Shown here piece by piece: positions 23,561-34,661 of a stretch of DNA of 64,000 nt. Origin of the DNA: Platerodrilus igneus (Eukaryota; Arthropoda; Insecta; Coleoptera; Lycidae); contig JARFIW010001469.1 of assembly GCA_036346225.1 (NCBI GenBank), positions 13,176,001 to 13,240,000 of the forward strand. Reading direction: 5' to 3'. Each line of letters begins with the position of its first letter. Within the stretch, counting starts at the first letter, position 1. The position numbers and the translations under genes are program-made. Below the pieces are notes generated by a model, which was not told the origin of the DNA, made no database searches, and saw nothing but the letters and a program-made list of their open reading frames with translations.

Positions 23561-23599
23561 ATAAACTTGTAGAACAGTAGAACTGTTGGAAATGAACTC

Positions 23600-24657
23600 G
23601 CAAAATTAAACGGAAAATTATTTAAGTAAGCGGTTTGTCTTTCACACTCAAATTTTCGTTTAAGTTACGTTTAAGCCACCTAAATAACGGTCTTTAATAA
23701 AACTTTGCTTAAATTAACATTTATAACGGTGAAGTATTAAATATGGAATTAATGTAAATTATACTTTTAACAATACGTGCAAGTTAGCATCGGCTTTTTC
23801 CCAGATACCGTTTTTTATCAAAAACACTTTTATTCGTTTAATGGTTTCTTCTATTGATGGACAAGCTTGATAATGTGGTAAACAGTAGAACTTATAGTTC
23901 GTTCAGTTTTGGTATCGAATATTAACACAAGTATATAAATAACACGGCACACAAATTACAAATACAAAAACATACTTTGTAACGTGTTTAACAAAAATGA
24001 ATAATGATAGAGCACAAAAAATGGTTTACGAACACACATAAAATAGGTAAAAAGAGCTTTGTGAACTTACAAGTAGAATCCTTAGCTATGCTCTAAAGCG
24101 TTGTATGATACTGTTAAGCAAACCCACATCCATCAGCATATGAGATACGAACAAACAATGATATCGTATATAACAAATATGTATCAATATTTTAATTGAT
24201 CTAAGAATTAGTTAAAACTTAGACACGGTTCTCAAATGTTGTTGCACTGAAATGTAGCAGTAGATAAATGAGAGTGCGATATTAGGTAACACATCTGATG
24301 TTTAGTAATTTTCTTCACTAGTGCAATGTTAGGTACTTTGATAGGAGCAATATTGCTTACTTCAATTTACAATTGCTAAGTGACTCCATTGCAGAATCCG
24401 CAAATATACGGTATTACTAATGAAGAGTCGAAAGGTGTAATTAACCGAAAATAAAAACATCGTTTGATTTTACTCTACAATTAAGACTATAATTTTCAAA
24501 AATTACATCATTAAACAAAATTGTCTAATCTGTATAATTCAGGTCTTTCTAATAATTCAGTAGATAATAAAGGTAATTGAAAAGCTGTTTGCTGTAATTA
24601 AAAAATTTACTAAGCTACACACCTTGCAACATCTGAAACCTGTGTGTGCCATAAGAA
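23600..24657. other. AT-rich stretch upstream of the odorant receptor gene
   Basis: No coding similarity was seen. It would include the receptor gene's promoter and 5' UTR, but no TATA box or initiator can be assigned with confidence. Confidence 0.4.
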
Positions 24658-25712
24658 ATGAAACACTTGCATCTGAAAATAGCTATTCTTACCTTAAGTT
24701 TAATTGGTCTTTGGCCTGTACAATTCAGCAAGAAATGTTGTACCGTCGCTTACCAAATGTACCACAAAATTACAATAAGCATTTACATAATATTTGTATT
24801 AACTGAGTACATCGAACTGTATTCGATGGGCACAAACTTTCAAGAAATTACGAGTGTATTGGCTGTAAGCTTATTAGCTATGATTGGTCTTATTAAAATG
24901 TACGTTCTGAGCAGCTCCCGTGTAAGAAAGTTATTTGAGATTATCATAGTCACTGAAGAAGGAATTAAGAAAGATGGAGGGCGTGTTTTTGATATTTATA
25001 AATTCCACGTCGAAAGAAATGCAGACGCTAACAAGGTTGTTATTTGGTTTGGCGTTGGGTGTTTGTTACTGTTTATTATTACGCCATGTGTCTTGGAACT
25101 GATAAACCCGGTAGATGTCTACTACATTACTGTGGGTAATTCTACGAAATATTTAAAACGGCCGCTACCATTAGTATCCTGGCTTCCTTTCGACCGGTAT
25201 AAATATTACTGGTATACATTTACTTGGCAGGCCGTTGCTTTATCGATCGGCGCATCTGTGCTAATATCATGCAATAACCTGTTTATTTCATTGATAAATT
25301 TTGCAGTTGGACAGATAAAGATTATGCAGTATAATCTGCTTACTTTGAAAAATGATGAATTGCTACACCGTAACCTTGAGAAGATAATTTACCATCACAA
25401 CGCCATTATACGGTAAGTATAGAATGATGTTGATGCTATATTGATGTAGTTTTACCCAGCAAGATACGTCATGGTTCTTGATGGCTCTATGAAGATATTG
25501 CTTTTGCTAGATTTTTTAACGTCTTCGTTACAAATAGCAATACTTGGTTTTGAAATAGCTGTTGTAAGTGGTACTTTATCAGGTGAAACTATTAAATAAG
25601 CTGCTTCTAGGGAGACCTATCTATGCAGTTAATAAGAGACATCTTCTTCATAGGCACAATGCTAATGCAACTTTTTCTATATTATTGGTTCGGAAATGAA
25701 CTTTTGCTAGAG
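24658..25712 (+). CDS. Insect odorant receptor (7tm_6), exons 1-3; 3' end not found
   Basis: Odorant receptors form ligand-gated cation channels with the co-receptor Orco in sensory neuron dendrites. Exon 1 (24658-25412, 251 codons plus 2 nt) starts at an ATG followed by ILTLSLIGLWPVQF, the usual N-terminus of the family. Hydrophobic segments follow near residues 38-60, 63-85, 125-145 and 185-215, and the exon ends with EKIIYHHNAII, the conserved site before transmembrane segment 5. A 51-nt GT-AG intron (25413-25463) leads to exon 2 (25464-25563, YVMVLDGSMKILLLLDFL), and a 47-nt intron (25564-25610) to exon 3 (25611-25712, LIRDIFFIGTMLMQLFLYYW then FGNELLLE), followed by a gtaagt donor. Phases agree, giving 319 codons without a stop. 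The last 60-70 residues (transmembrane segment 7) were not found in the next few kilobases, so the gene may have a long last intron or be truncated. Confidence 0.88.
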
Positions 25713-27109
25713 GTAAGTATACTTATTAAAGGTAGCCAATGCAAGACTGTTTGCGTCTTGTTTCCGGAAAAGATACTTCGACACAGACCAGTTTAGTCAA
25801 GACCGAAATTACAGGAGCAAATCAAAAACAACATGTCAAAACGAAACCTAAACCGGTTTAGGTCCCACTGTATAAATTAATTAATTACCTTTGACGCAAA
25901 AATTTGTGGTAATAAAAGAAGTTTCATGAATATTATTAAATTAAAGAATCGTATTTTGTATAAATACTCCTAAAGAATTTCAGTTATATAGTCGAAATCA
26001 TGAAAAAATGCATTCACGTCATAGGTTGATGAATTAAAGAACGACATACCATTATATATTATGCATTACGTGTACTCCAATAGATCCTTTAAAAGTATGT
26101 CGTTTTTAATTCAGAAACCTATAACTAGGATATATTCTTTTGCGACTTTTACTATACATAATAACGGAAAACTCTTATGTTTAAATATTCTAAAAAGTTT
26201 TTTATTTGTAATTGATAGCAAAAGGACGTGTTTTTAATTGAAAAGCGCGTTATATTAAACAATTTAAAGTATGGAAGAGTTAAAACCATTAAATAAATTA
26301 GATATCAGGTAGTATAATATCTAAAAGGCATGCTCCATATCACATGTATAAATGAACGACTTAGGTTCTAGAATATACTAGAACATTAACATGTAAACAT
26401 TTGGAAAGGTGCGTACAAAGACAAAGATTGTTAGAATCTACTCGAGCAATTACGTCAGAGGAGGCTTGTGTTATTTAAAACCAATCGCCTGTGATAAGAT
26501 CAGTGTTAGTTAACACGTCGACATGGAAATGCTAGCATTTATAGTCTAGAAAGGTTACGTAATTAAATTTGTACGCAGAGTTGTTAAATATTGGCTATTG
26601 ATTATATAAAATATATTGAAATGGAAGATCAAAAACTTAAATCAAATTATAACTATAGTCTACTTTAAATTTGGAGATTAATTGTAATTAATTGTAATAT
26701 GAGTAAACGTACTAGTATTGATACCAGGAGTAGGTCAATTCCCAGAAAAATTAGACTTCTTAAAACGGTTTAAGAGAGGATGGGGCATCAATATAGATTT
26801 ATAAGTATTGATGGTTATTATGCTTTGGAAGAGGCAACGTTGATGATTTAAGACCAACAACGAGAAGATGCTCTATGGTAAAAATAAAATATTTTCCTTC
26901 AATCCAGTAATTTATAAAAACTTATTGTTTTAGATAAGGTATTTAAATTTCATAGTGCGCAAGTTAATTTATCTTACTTTTAGTGCTTTTAATTGACAAA
27001 TTTAATTTCAGGATGTGTAGCTTTATTGAAGGTGAAATAAGCTCTAAGCGTAAAAAAATCGTGGTAGATTTTTTATAGGGTTTTTGTTTAAACCTATCGA
27101 GAATTCTTA
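25713..27109. other. Intergenic or last intron of the odorant receptor
   Basis: It begins with the splice donor gtaagtatac. I looked for a terminal receptor exon (a short block with C/W-xx and TM7) and did not see one. The rest is AT-rich. Confidence 0.4.
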
Positions 27110-27330
27110 TATATTTGTAACAAGCCCAGGGTAAGGTTGGATGACAAGCGGCTTTTAAGAAAAGAAAACTCGTATGACTTTTAGCTAGCCGAGCTTTTAA
27201 CCCACGGTCGCATGAGATTGGGTCAGTGTGTTTAATTAAAGTTAAAGAAAAGGATAATGGACGCCACCTAAATTTTTTATAAAGCAACTGACTAAATAAA
27301 TTTGCTTAAAGGGAAAATTTGGAAACCTAA
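27110..27330. repeat. Dispersed repeat family with ggcgccacca-like motif, copy 3
   Basis: The segment has gcatgagattgggtcag, then ggacgccacctaaat, then aaagggaaaatttgg, parallel to 7150-7330 and 14040-14190. A minus-strand frame over 26964-27287 is probably fortuitous. Confidence 0.35.
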
Positions 27331-28592
27331 AAGTTATCTAACCTCTTTAGGAATTAAGTTTAATACCACCTATAAGTTACTTACTTACTTACTGGTGTGA
27401 CGAAGTTCTAGGATGGCTCTGAAACATAATTGCAACTAGCAAACATATAATTTATCTGATAAATCTGTGACTACACGAAGTCTTTAATGTTGTTTCAAAT
27501 ACTTATCACTGAATCGTTATGGGAATTCTTTTAACGGTCATAAAATCTTTGAGAGAACTAAAATATTCACAAAATAATGAGCTGAAGAACAATGGATTTT
27601 ATATTCTCATATTAAACAATTATTTACATGATAGTGCAACTCAACAAAGATAAATTCTTATGAATATAATTACTACTTTACTCAGGAGATGTAAAGTTAA
27701 AATTTTAAAAATTTTTAATTCTACTGAATTTTAATTGAAGTCTGTATTTTATTAACAATATCCATTTATACTTAGTAGGCTGAAGTAGCGCTACGAGAAC
27801 TGTACAAGAGATTCAAATTTTTGTACAAGCAATAATGTGTTTATTAATTAATCTCAAATTAAAATTTCATTTACTGGAATGAAGGCACTCAAACTAAACA
27901 TCTTGAAATAAGCTTTCGGTAAACAAGATAAGAAATAACATTTAGTTAAACGAATGCAGCAAACAACATGTTACTATGATCGATGTAACTTATTATCTTT
28001 TATACATAGTTTGACTATAAATAACTTCTAAATTTGAACACGTGATTAATGAAATAAAATCATTCTATATATTTTAAATATTAAGCCCTTAAAAAGTTAA
28101 GCTTCTTTCTATTAACAAATAGGCTGCTAAATTATCTGTACGGCAAGGTGCTTGAATATGACAGAGCATATGGTAATTTACAAATGAACAATTAAATATT
28201 AGGTAAATTCATATATGTGTGTACGGAATAAAATACAGCACATGCAGCAAAAATTTTAGGAAATCAAATAAGCTTACCTACCGGCGTCAACGACCTAACA
28301 ACCTGTCAGCACTTAATGCGACGTCATCATTCGGTCATGAGTCGGCACTTTCCAACAAATCTGCTTACAATTTTTGTACAAAATGAATTTCCATGCTGAC
28401 AAATTTCTTTTACACATCAACCAAGTAGAATAATCTTAATATTTTACTAGAATTTTTGTAGATACCGGTAGTTGCACTGCAATATACTTTATTATAAATT
28501 GTAATTAATTACCTATAAAACAAACCGTTGTAAAATCAAATTACTTCATATCTTTGTTGTCTTAGACAACTAAATTAAACTGTCTCACTTAT
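27331..28592. other. AT-rich stretch without recognisable gene
   Basis: It may continue the dispersed repeat at 27110-27330, since weak similarity to 14200-14300 (an acttac/cttacc region) is visible. No coding or RNA gene was seen. Confidence 0.4.
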
Positions 28593-29845
28593 TTCGGCGC
28601 TTACATTACATGTGATTTTCCAATGCTACACCCGAAGGTACTACATTGGCCAGGAAGCGAGTTTTTTTTTACCTGGAAAATTTTGAATTTTGCCGAATCC
28701 TTGCTGTTCCAAGCAAGGTAGGGATCTTTAACGTGCATGACAACACTCACACACGGGACCTCCATTTTACCTCTCATCCGAACGAGGGTGTATTTTTGCG
28801 AAAAATGCTCGCCTAACATTTTTCAAGCGGACCGTGTCGGGATTCGAACCCAGGACCTTGGGCGTAGTAGTCACACACATACCACTACGCCACGGAGCCG
28901 CCTTCGGCGCTTACATTACATGTGATTTTCCAATGCTCCACCCGAAGGTACTACATTGGCCAGGAAGCGAGTTTTTTTACCTGGAAAATTTTGAATTTTG
29001 CCGAATCCTTCCTGTTTCAAGCAAGGTAGGGATCTTTAACGTGCGTGACAACACTCACACAGGGACCTCCATTTTACCTCTCATCCGAACGAGGGTGTAT
29101 TTTTGCGAAAATGCTCGCCTAACATTTTTCAAGCGGACCGTGTCGGGATTCGAACCCAGGACCTTGGGCGTAGTAGTCACACACATACCACTACGCCACG
29201 GAGCCGCCTTCGGCGCTTACATTACATGTGATTTTCCAATGCTCCACCCGAAGGTACTACATTGGCCAGGAAGCGAGTTTTTTTTTTTTACCTGGAAAAT
29301 TTTGAATTTTGCCGAATCCTTCCTGTTTCAAGCAAGGTAGGGATCTTTAACGTGCGTGACAACACTCACACACGGGACCTCCATTTTACCTCTCATCCGA
29401 ACGAGGGTGTATTTTTGCGAAAAATGCTCGCTTAACATTTTTCAAGCGGACCGTGTCGGGATTCGAACCCGGGACATTGGGCGTAGTAGTCACACACATA
29501 CCACTACGCCACGGAGCCGCCTCTTCGGCGCTTACATTACATTTGATTTTCCAATGCTCCACCCGAAGGTACTACATTGGCCAGGAAGCGAGTTTTTTTT
29601 ACCTGGAAAATTTAGAATTTTGCCGAACCCTTGCTGTTCCAAGCAAGGTAGGGATCTTTAACGTGCGTGACAACACTCACACACGGGGCCTCCATTTTAC
29701 CTCTCATCCGAACGAGGGTGTATTTTGTGAAAATGCTCGCCTAACATTTTTCAAGCGGACCGTGTCGGGATTCGAACCCGGGACCTTGGGCGTAGTAGTC
29801 ACACACATACCACTACGCCACGGAGCCGCCTCTTCGGCGCTTACA
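28593..29845 (-). repeat. Tandem array of four tRNA-derived SINE copies
   Basis: Four near-identical units in the same orientation occupy 28593-28902, 28903-29208, 29209-29523 and 29524-29832, with a 13-bp start of a fifth. Read on the minus strand, each begins ggcggctccg, then an A-box-like tggcgtagtggt, then a B box gggttcgaatccc, the internal RNA polymerase III promoter of a tRNA gene. A body follows with gcacgttaaagatccctacc (or gcgttaaagatccc) and ends at gtaatgtaagcgccga. Units differ by a few substitutions and by the length of a poly-T/A run. Plus-strand open frames across the array are artefacts. Confidence 0.93.
29761..29832 (-). promoter_or_regulatory. Internal Pol III promoter (A and B boxes) of the SINE array, representative unit
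   Basis: On the minus strand the unit reads ccgtggcgtagtggtatgtg (A box) and cccgggttcgaatcccgaca (B box), separated by about 25 nt including gactactacgccc, which sits where an anticodon arm would be. The same pair occurs in the other three units. I do not call it a functional tRNA gene because the acceptor stem does not pair. Confidence 0.85.
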
Positions 29846-30400
29846 ACAGGAAAACATAATTTCCTGTATCCTCTCGCCTGTTTTAAATCACAGACAAGTG
29901 ACCTTTCGGCTTGACGAAAAGAGGAAAAGTGACCACCTGTCACTAGTTGACAAACAACTTGAAAATCTTAGATATTCTACATACGAGTAAGGAACACGCG
30001 CAAGGTTTGTAATAGTGTTATCAGCTGTAGTAATAAAATGCTTTAATTTTATTGGTTTACTAAATATACAAAAGTACTGGAATTCATACTGGGTAAAACG
30101 TTAAAAAATAAATACTAAATTAACGGGTTTGTAGCAGTAATGTTGACAAATAATTCAGTTTGGAATTTTTACATGTCACAAAGCCTATAGAATTCAGTTT
30201 TACGTTTAACACGATCTCTTTAAAGAAATGAGTGTGAAATTAGATGACTTCTAAAGATAATTGACGTGCATGGCAATTATAAGAAAACTTTAGTTAAGGA
30301 TTCATTAATGAGTGCTTATTATATGCTTAAGATTCGATTTCTAAAGACTAGTGTAGAGAAAAATTGAGAACGAAGATTTTGGAACTCATTATATAGATAG
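29846..30400. other. AT-rich stretch without recognisable gene
   Basis: Nothing coding was seen between the SINE array and the start of the repeat blocks of the composite gypsy element. Confidence 0.5.
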
Positions 30401-30402
30401 TT

Positions 30403-30529
30403 AGAATATTGTGTTGCGAGAAGAGAATGTTGGCGACTTATTGTATTATTTTTTGTGGACTCAATTTTTGTATTTAAAAAATTGTTTGGAAGAGGATTAT
30501 TTCGAATTTGTCACAGTGGTTTCAATAAA
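30403..30529 (+). repeat. About 120-bp direct repeat, copy 1
   Basis: This segment (ttggaagaggattatttcga, cacagtggtttcaata) recurs almost exactly at 31619-31738. The two copies bracket the TA repeat and block R1, suggesting that R1 was inserted into, or duplicated together with, this sequence. Confidence 0.85.
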
Positions 30530-30621
30530 TCCTAGAAGATCGACAAGATAAAATCAAATAGGTAGCAAAAATAGTGGTGAAGACCATCTAGGAACGTGAT
30601 GCGACGGGATAATCCTAAATA

Positions 30622-30662
<41 letters not shown>

Positions 30663-30668
<6 letters not shown>

Positions 30669-31615
30669 CTATGACAAAGCTGCGTTGAAAGCGTTGCTGA
30701 AAGTGTGATCTGAAAATTTCTCCACGTTGAGGTGGCGCTAAAAGGGTGCTATTACAACGCTTCGCTTAAGAGCGTTACTAAAAGGGTGCTGTAATACAGA
30801 TACAGCAATATGTATAACTTGAAATTTTCACTTACATCCCTTTCTAATTTTTGTCTGGCTAGCTCAACGAAACTGACGAAGTTTTCAAAATGAAATCAAA
30901 TACAGCAATATCACAAAGCATTTATACAGTATTAAATATTTTTTATTATACAAAAGAATTTAGAACATATACAACATTGTTTCTTTCTAACATAAAATAC
31001 TTTCTAAGAAGTATTTTTTTTGTTGCTTCCCTTATTTTAAATTTATTCCTCTGATGATGGTTTACCTGGTTATAATTTCTTTCACGCTTGTAAGGTTTAT
31101 TTAACCTAAAAAATGTTTGACAGATAATCTATCAAAAGGACAGAGTATTTCAAACTCTGATGACAAGTTCCCTTGGTGAAACTCTTTACATAAAAAATAT
31201 TGTATGATTAACACTTATTATTATACCTTACATTAAATATAAATCAGTAAAAAATAAATTTAAAAGTGATACTTTGAAAATCCACAAAAATGCACCTCTT
31301 AATAAAATATCTTCTTATTTTAAATTGACTTCAAATCAGCTTACAAGATTCTTCAAAAAAAATTTTTATTTCAAACAGCATTTACCAAAGTACGTTTCTG
31401 TTTAAATCCTCTTTTCGATTATTTAATAAAATCTTTAAAATATAGTTATCTTGAAGACCTTTCCCTCGTGTAATTAATAATTTTCATTTTTCGTTGTAAG
31501 TAAGGTTTAAAACATTACTCTTTTAAACATTGGAACTTTGCTACTATTAAACTACAGTAAGCTTTACTGCATACTTCAAATATCATCTTTGCAACTCAAC
31601 GGCTCGCGCTTAAAT
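30663..31615 (+). repeat. Block R1, 5' copy (about 950 bp)
   Basis: It is nearly identical to 38998-39957, from agctatgacaaagctgcg to ggctcgcgcttaaat, with only a few visible substitutions and 1-nt indels, and it is preceded in both places by a TA microsatellite. It contains ctggctagctcaac, also seen in module A at 12948. Module A at 9155-9850 is a diverged relative. There is no coding content. Confidence 0.92.
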
Positions 31616-31618
31616 ATT

Positions 31619-31738
31619 AGTGAAAATATTATGTTGCGAAATTAAATGTGGATTATATTATTTTTGTGGATCAATTTTTGTATTTAAAAAATTGTTTGGA
31701 AGAGGATTATTTCGAATTTGTCACAGTGGTTTCAATAA
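31619..31738 (+). repeat. About 120-bp direct repeat, copy 2
   Basis: This is the second copy of 30403-30529, lying exactly between blocks R1 and R2 at the position where module A and the 39-41 kb copy instead carry the MITE-containing segment. Confidence 0.85.
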
Positions 31739-33612
31739 TAGAAGCATAAAACTTGTAAAACCAAATAATAGTCAAATAGTAGGGAAGGCTATTTAAAATG
31801 TTACGTTTGAACACCGGTTATTAAAAGGCAATTTCAAGTTAATTTGTTTGGATAAACATGTTGATTCTAAGGATATTGGAAACGATCAGATGCTTTAGCA
31901 GGAAATACAGAACACCTGCGTATTTTTAAAAAGCTCATTCTGCGTAAATTTGGCAAATAATTAATGTTTCAAAGAATCTTGGAGAAACCGGGACTTAGTA
32001 TTCACGAGAATGTGCGATACGGGTTTATTAAACCCAGATAACAGTCCGCGTGGACTAAAATATAATCGATAATAAAGAATATAAATTTGCACCAATACGA
32101 ACAGGTTAGAAAAGGAAAGAGAAATGCGTCAAGCAAAGACACATATTGTTAAAGGGCGGGATTTAAGCAACGTCAAGGGTTGCGATTGGTTAAAAATAGG
32201 ATGCATATATCAGAGGTAGAACAACAATTTCTGTATAAAAGTAATTAGTTTTTCTCGGACAACTTTGCGGGCCGTGTTGAAATTTTCTGAGATCTCAATG
32301 GGTGAGGACTAAAATTTAAAATCGACGGGCAGGCTACAGACTGGGAACGTAGAATGAGGAATTCGTTGGAATTACCCGTTTTAGGAACAAAGCGACGTGT
32401 CGGCTATTCGCTATATATACAGGCGGGAATATGTGTATTCCGCTTAGACTCTTAGACTTTCGACGATTCGATGCGTTAAAAGCTCGTGCATCCGCGACTT
32501 GATATTAAACAGTGCATTTTAGTTTGATTAAATAATTTAAAGTGTGCTAGTATATTTTAGTGACTCAAAATAGTTGGTTATTTTACGTGCTAACATGAAT
32601 GTACTTAGTGCACTTAGATACAAGGTAATAAAAGTTTATTATCACGGTACCAATTAGTAAAATTTACAACGACAAATGTATACCCAAAAGTAGGCAGTTT
32701 TGGCGTATATTGGTAATATTGGTAAAAGGAAGTATGAATTTCTTTGCTATTTTGCGGGGTGTTAATGACTAAATGGTTCGTAAATGTGTCTGCATCCACT
32801 GAACCAGAGGCAGATATACAGATGAGTTCCGGAAAAGCCTAGAAACAACTTTAAATTAATGGTGATGGAGAACATTTTAAAGCGTTGACAACTTGAAGCT
32901 GTAAATAGAATCCGGTTGAATGGTGTGATTTACAAAAGGGACGATTACACTGAAGCTACGAGGACAATAACCTTCAGGTAAATTGTACTATTTTGTTTGA
33001 CATTTTTGTGTGTATTGAATGACTTTATAATTGATTTACTTTAAATGGACATTAGTGGAATTTTTCTAACCAATAAAATTTAATTTTAAGATGAAATTTG
33101 CTTGTTTAAGTAAAGGGTATTTTGTTTTGATGTTCGAGAATAGGATGAAACTTTGGGTAGGTCTTTGAGCTCAATTAGACAAACCTGGTTAATTAACGTA
33201 AAGGGTGGTAGATGCTCCTTTATACTCAGACTCCGGTCTGCTTATATTGTTATATTAATTAGTAGGCATCCAACAAGGACTTTAATTTTGGATGCACAGT
33301 AAAATGATAATAAAATTAATCCAGAAATTCTTTTTAAAACTGAATTTTATGTTCAAATTTAATTTGAAAATTTAATGTATTCTGAATATTGATGTAAATA
33401 GAGTTAACGTTGATGTTTGTGGTAGGAATGTGTTGTTTAATTTTATGATTGAGAATGGAAGTTATCTAGAAGAGCAGCCGAGGCGATTAACAGAAGGAAT
33501 CAGCGGACCAGGTGATTTAAAAGGTTTCACAGCATTCTTGACGCCCAAACTGTGGGGCTCGAATGTTTTTTTTAAAGGGCCAGTACCTAGAGATATGAGA
33601 AGATTCACAGCA
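31735..33612 (+). repeat. Block R2, 5' copy: LTR-like block of the gypsy element
   Basis: It is nearly identical to 37073-38964. It contains LTR-like features: ttgcgattggttaaaaatag, then tatataca-type TATA strings (32413 on), cttagactcttagactttcg, and an end ttcacagcattct abutting a PBS-like sequence. Together with the matching 3' block this flanks the gag/protease region, as LTRs would. The 5' border differs from the 3' copy (which continues upstream to about 36706), so the left copy is truncated or rearranged. Confidence 0.8.
33539..33565 (+). promoter_or_regulatory. Primer-binding-site-like sequence 1
   Basis: The string tgacgcccaaactgtggggc then tcgaatg closely resembles insect gypsy PBS sequences (consensus tggcgcccaacgtggggc). 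It is preceded by ttcacagcattct and also occurs in the 3' copy of R2 (about 38892-38917). Confidence 0.65.
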
Positions 33613-33616
33613 TTCT

Positions 33617-33641
33617 TGGCGACCACAACGTGAGGGCTCGA
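33617..33641 (+). promoter_or_regulatory. Primer-binding-site-like sequence 2
   Basis: The string tggcgaccacaacgtgaggg then ctcga repeats PBS 1 exactly 78 bp later, again preceded by ttcacagcattct. This second copy is not present in the 3' R2 block, which stops at ttcacagca. Confidence 0.6.
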
Positions 33642-33749
33642 GTTCCAAATAAAATTTTGTTATTTTATTCCAGGAAACTGGCGATCTGAGAGAGAGTTTC
33701 GTGTGTATAAATTTAAGAGTATTTTAGAGTGTGAGAGTGATTAGAACGT

Positions 33750-34661
33750 ATGCAGAGAAAGGAGTGGTTAAGGAGTCAAGGAGTGGAAATTGGAAGTGAC
33801 GATAGTGCATTGTGTGGGAAAATTTCGAAAATGGAAGAAGCAGGAGGCAGTAGAGATCAGTCGAGGACGGAATCAGGGGATCAAGGAAATGAGTTAATGA
33901 TGAGAATGTTAGAGGAAATGCGATTAGCTAGGGAGGAGTCCAACAGAAAATTAGAACTGCTAAGCGAAGAATCTAATAGAGCGAGGGAGGAGTCCAACCA
34001 AAAATTAGAGCAGATAAGCGGGAAAATTGAACAAAATACTAAAGAATTTACAGAATTTAAAGATAGTCTTACCGTGAAACTGGGGGAAGTAGAAAATAGG
34101 GTTGATAAAAATGAGCGTGATATTACAGGTCTTCGACAGGAAATGGGACATTTAAGGTCCGAAGTACGCATTTTTTGTGAAGAAGAGATTAATGTGAAAA
34201 TGACTGAAGTGACGGACTCATGTAGGGATCAGTTAGGCAGGGTAGAACGTGAAGTTAGTAGTATTAAATACAACATGTCAAATTTAACGGGGGATGGTCC
34301 CAGATTTTCTACAGGTGGAGTATCATTGGACCAACACATGAAGTTTTATGGCGATAACAGGGTAAATCCACAAATTTTTATTAATAGTGTAAGAAATCTA
34401 GTGGGAAATTTATTTGACGAACAGACTAAACTGAATACGATAAAGGCTTTATTAAAGGACAACGCGGAAGCATGGTACAATTTAGTAGGACAGGACATAG
34501 ACACGTATCAGGACTTTGAAAACAAATTTTTAAAACACTACTGGAGTGACCACAGACAAGACCAGGTACGAGACGACTTAATTTTAGGAAAATTTAAGGG
34601 AGAGTTTGCAGGATCTAGGAGCAATATGCCATCCGCAAGTACAGTGTGGCCAAACAACTGA
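33750..34661 (+). CDS. Ty3/gypsy-type Gag, N-terminal two thirds
   Basis: The 303-codon frame starts at an ATG soon after the PBS. Residues about 50-185 are strongly charged and heptad-like, with a repeated motif (REESNRKLELLS, REESNQKLEQIS) and further GEVENRVDKNERDITGLRQE, indicating a long coiled coil. Residues about 205-290 read DQHMKFYGDNRVNPQIFIN, then KLNTIKALLKDNAEAWYNLV and FENKFLKHYWS, the retrotransposon Gag capsid domain that assembles the particle. Near 34625 the frame shifts: the continuation YAIRKYSVAKQLNPPLTDRQ lies in another frame, so the last residues here are out of frame. Gag cannot be complete. Confidence 0.85.
   Translation: MQRKEWLRSQGVEIGSDDSALCGKISKMEEAGGSRDQSRTESGDQGNELMMRMLEEMRLAREESNRKLELLSEESNRAREESNQKLEQISGKIEQNTKEFTEFKDSLTVKLGEVENRVDKNERDITGLRQEMGHLRSEVRIFCEEEINVKMTEVTDSCRDQLGRVEREVSSIKYNMSNLTGDGPRFSTGGVSLDQHMKFYGDNRVNPQIFINSVRNLVGNLFDEQTKLNTIKALLKDNAEAWYNLVGQDIDTYQDFENKFLKHYWSDHRQDQVRDDLILGKFKGEFAGSRSNMPSASTVWPNN

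Noticed and set aside
28830..28902. A genuine tRNA gene
   Set aside because: A and B boxes are present, but the ends do not form an acceptor stem and the tRNA-like part continues into a SINE body repeated four times.
28737..29914. Several overlapping open frames across the SINE array that look like a repetitive protein
   Set aside because: They are translations of non-coding SINE units; the same peptide recurs only because the DNA unit is tandem, and the strand is opposite to the SINE.
33881..34171. 96-codon minus-strand frame opposite gag
   Set aside because: A serine/leucine-rich shadow of the coiled-coil gag frame.
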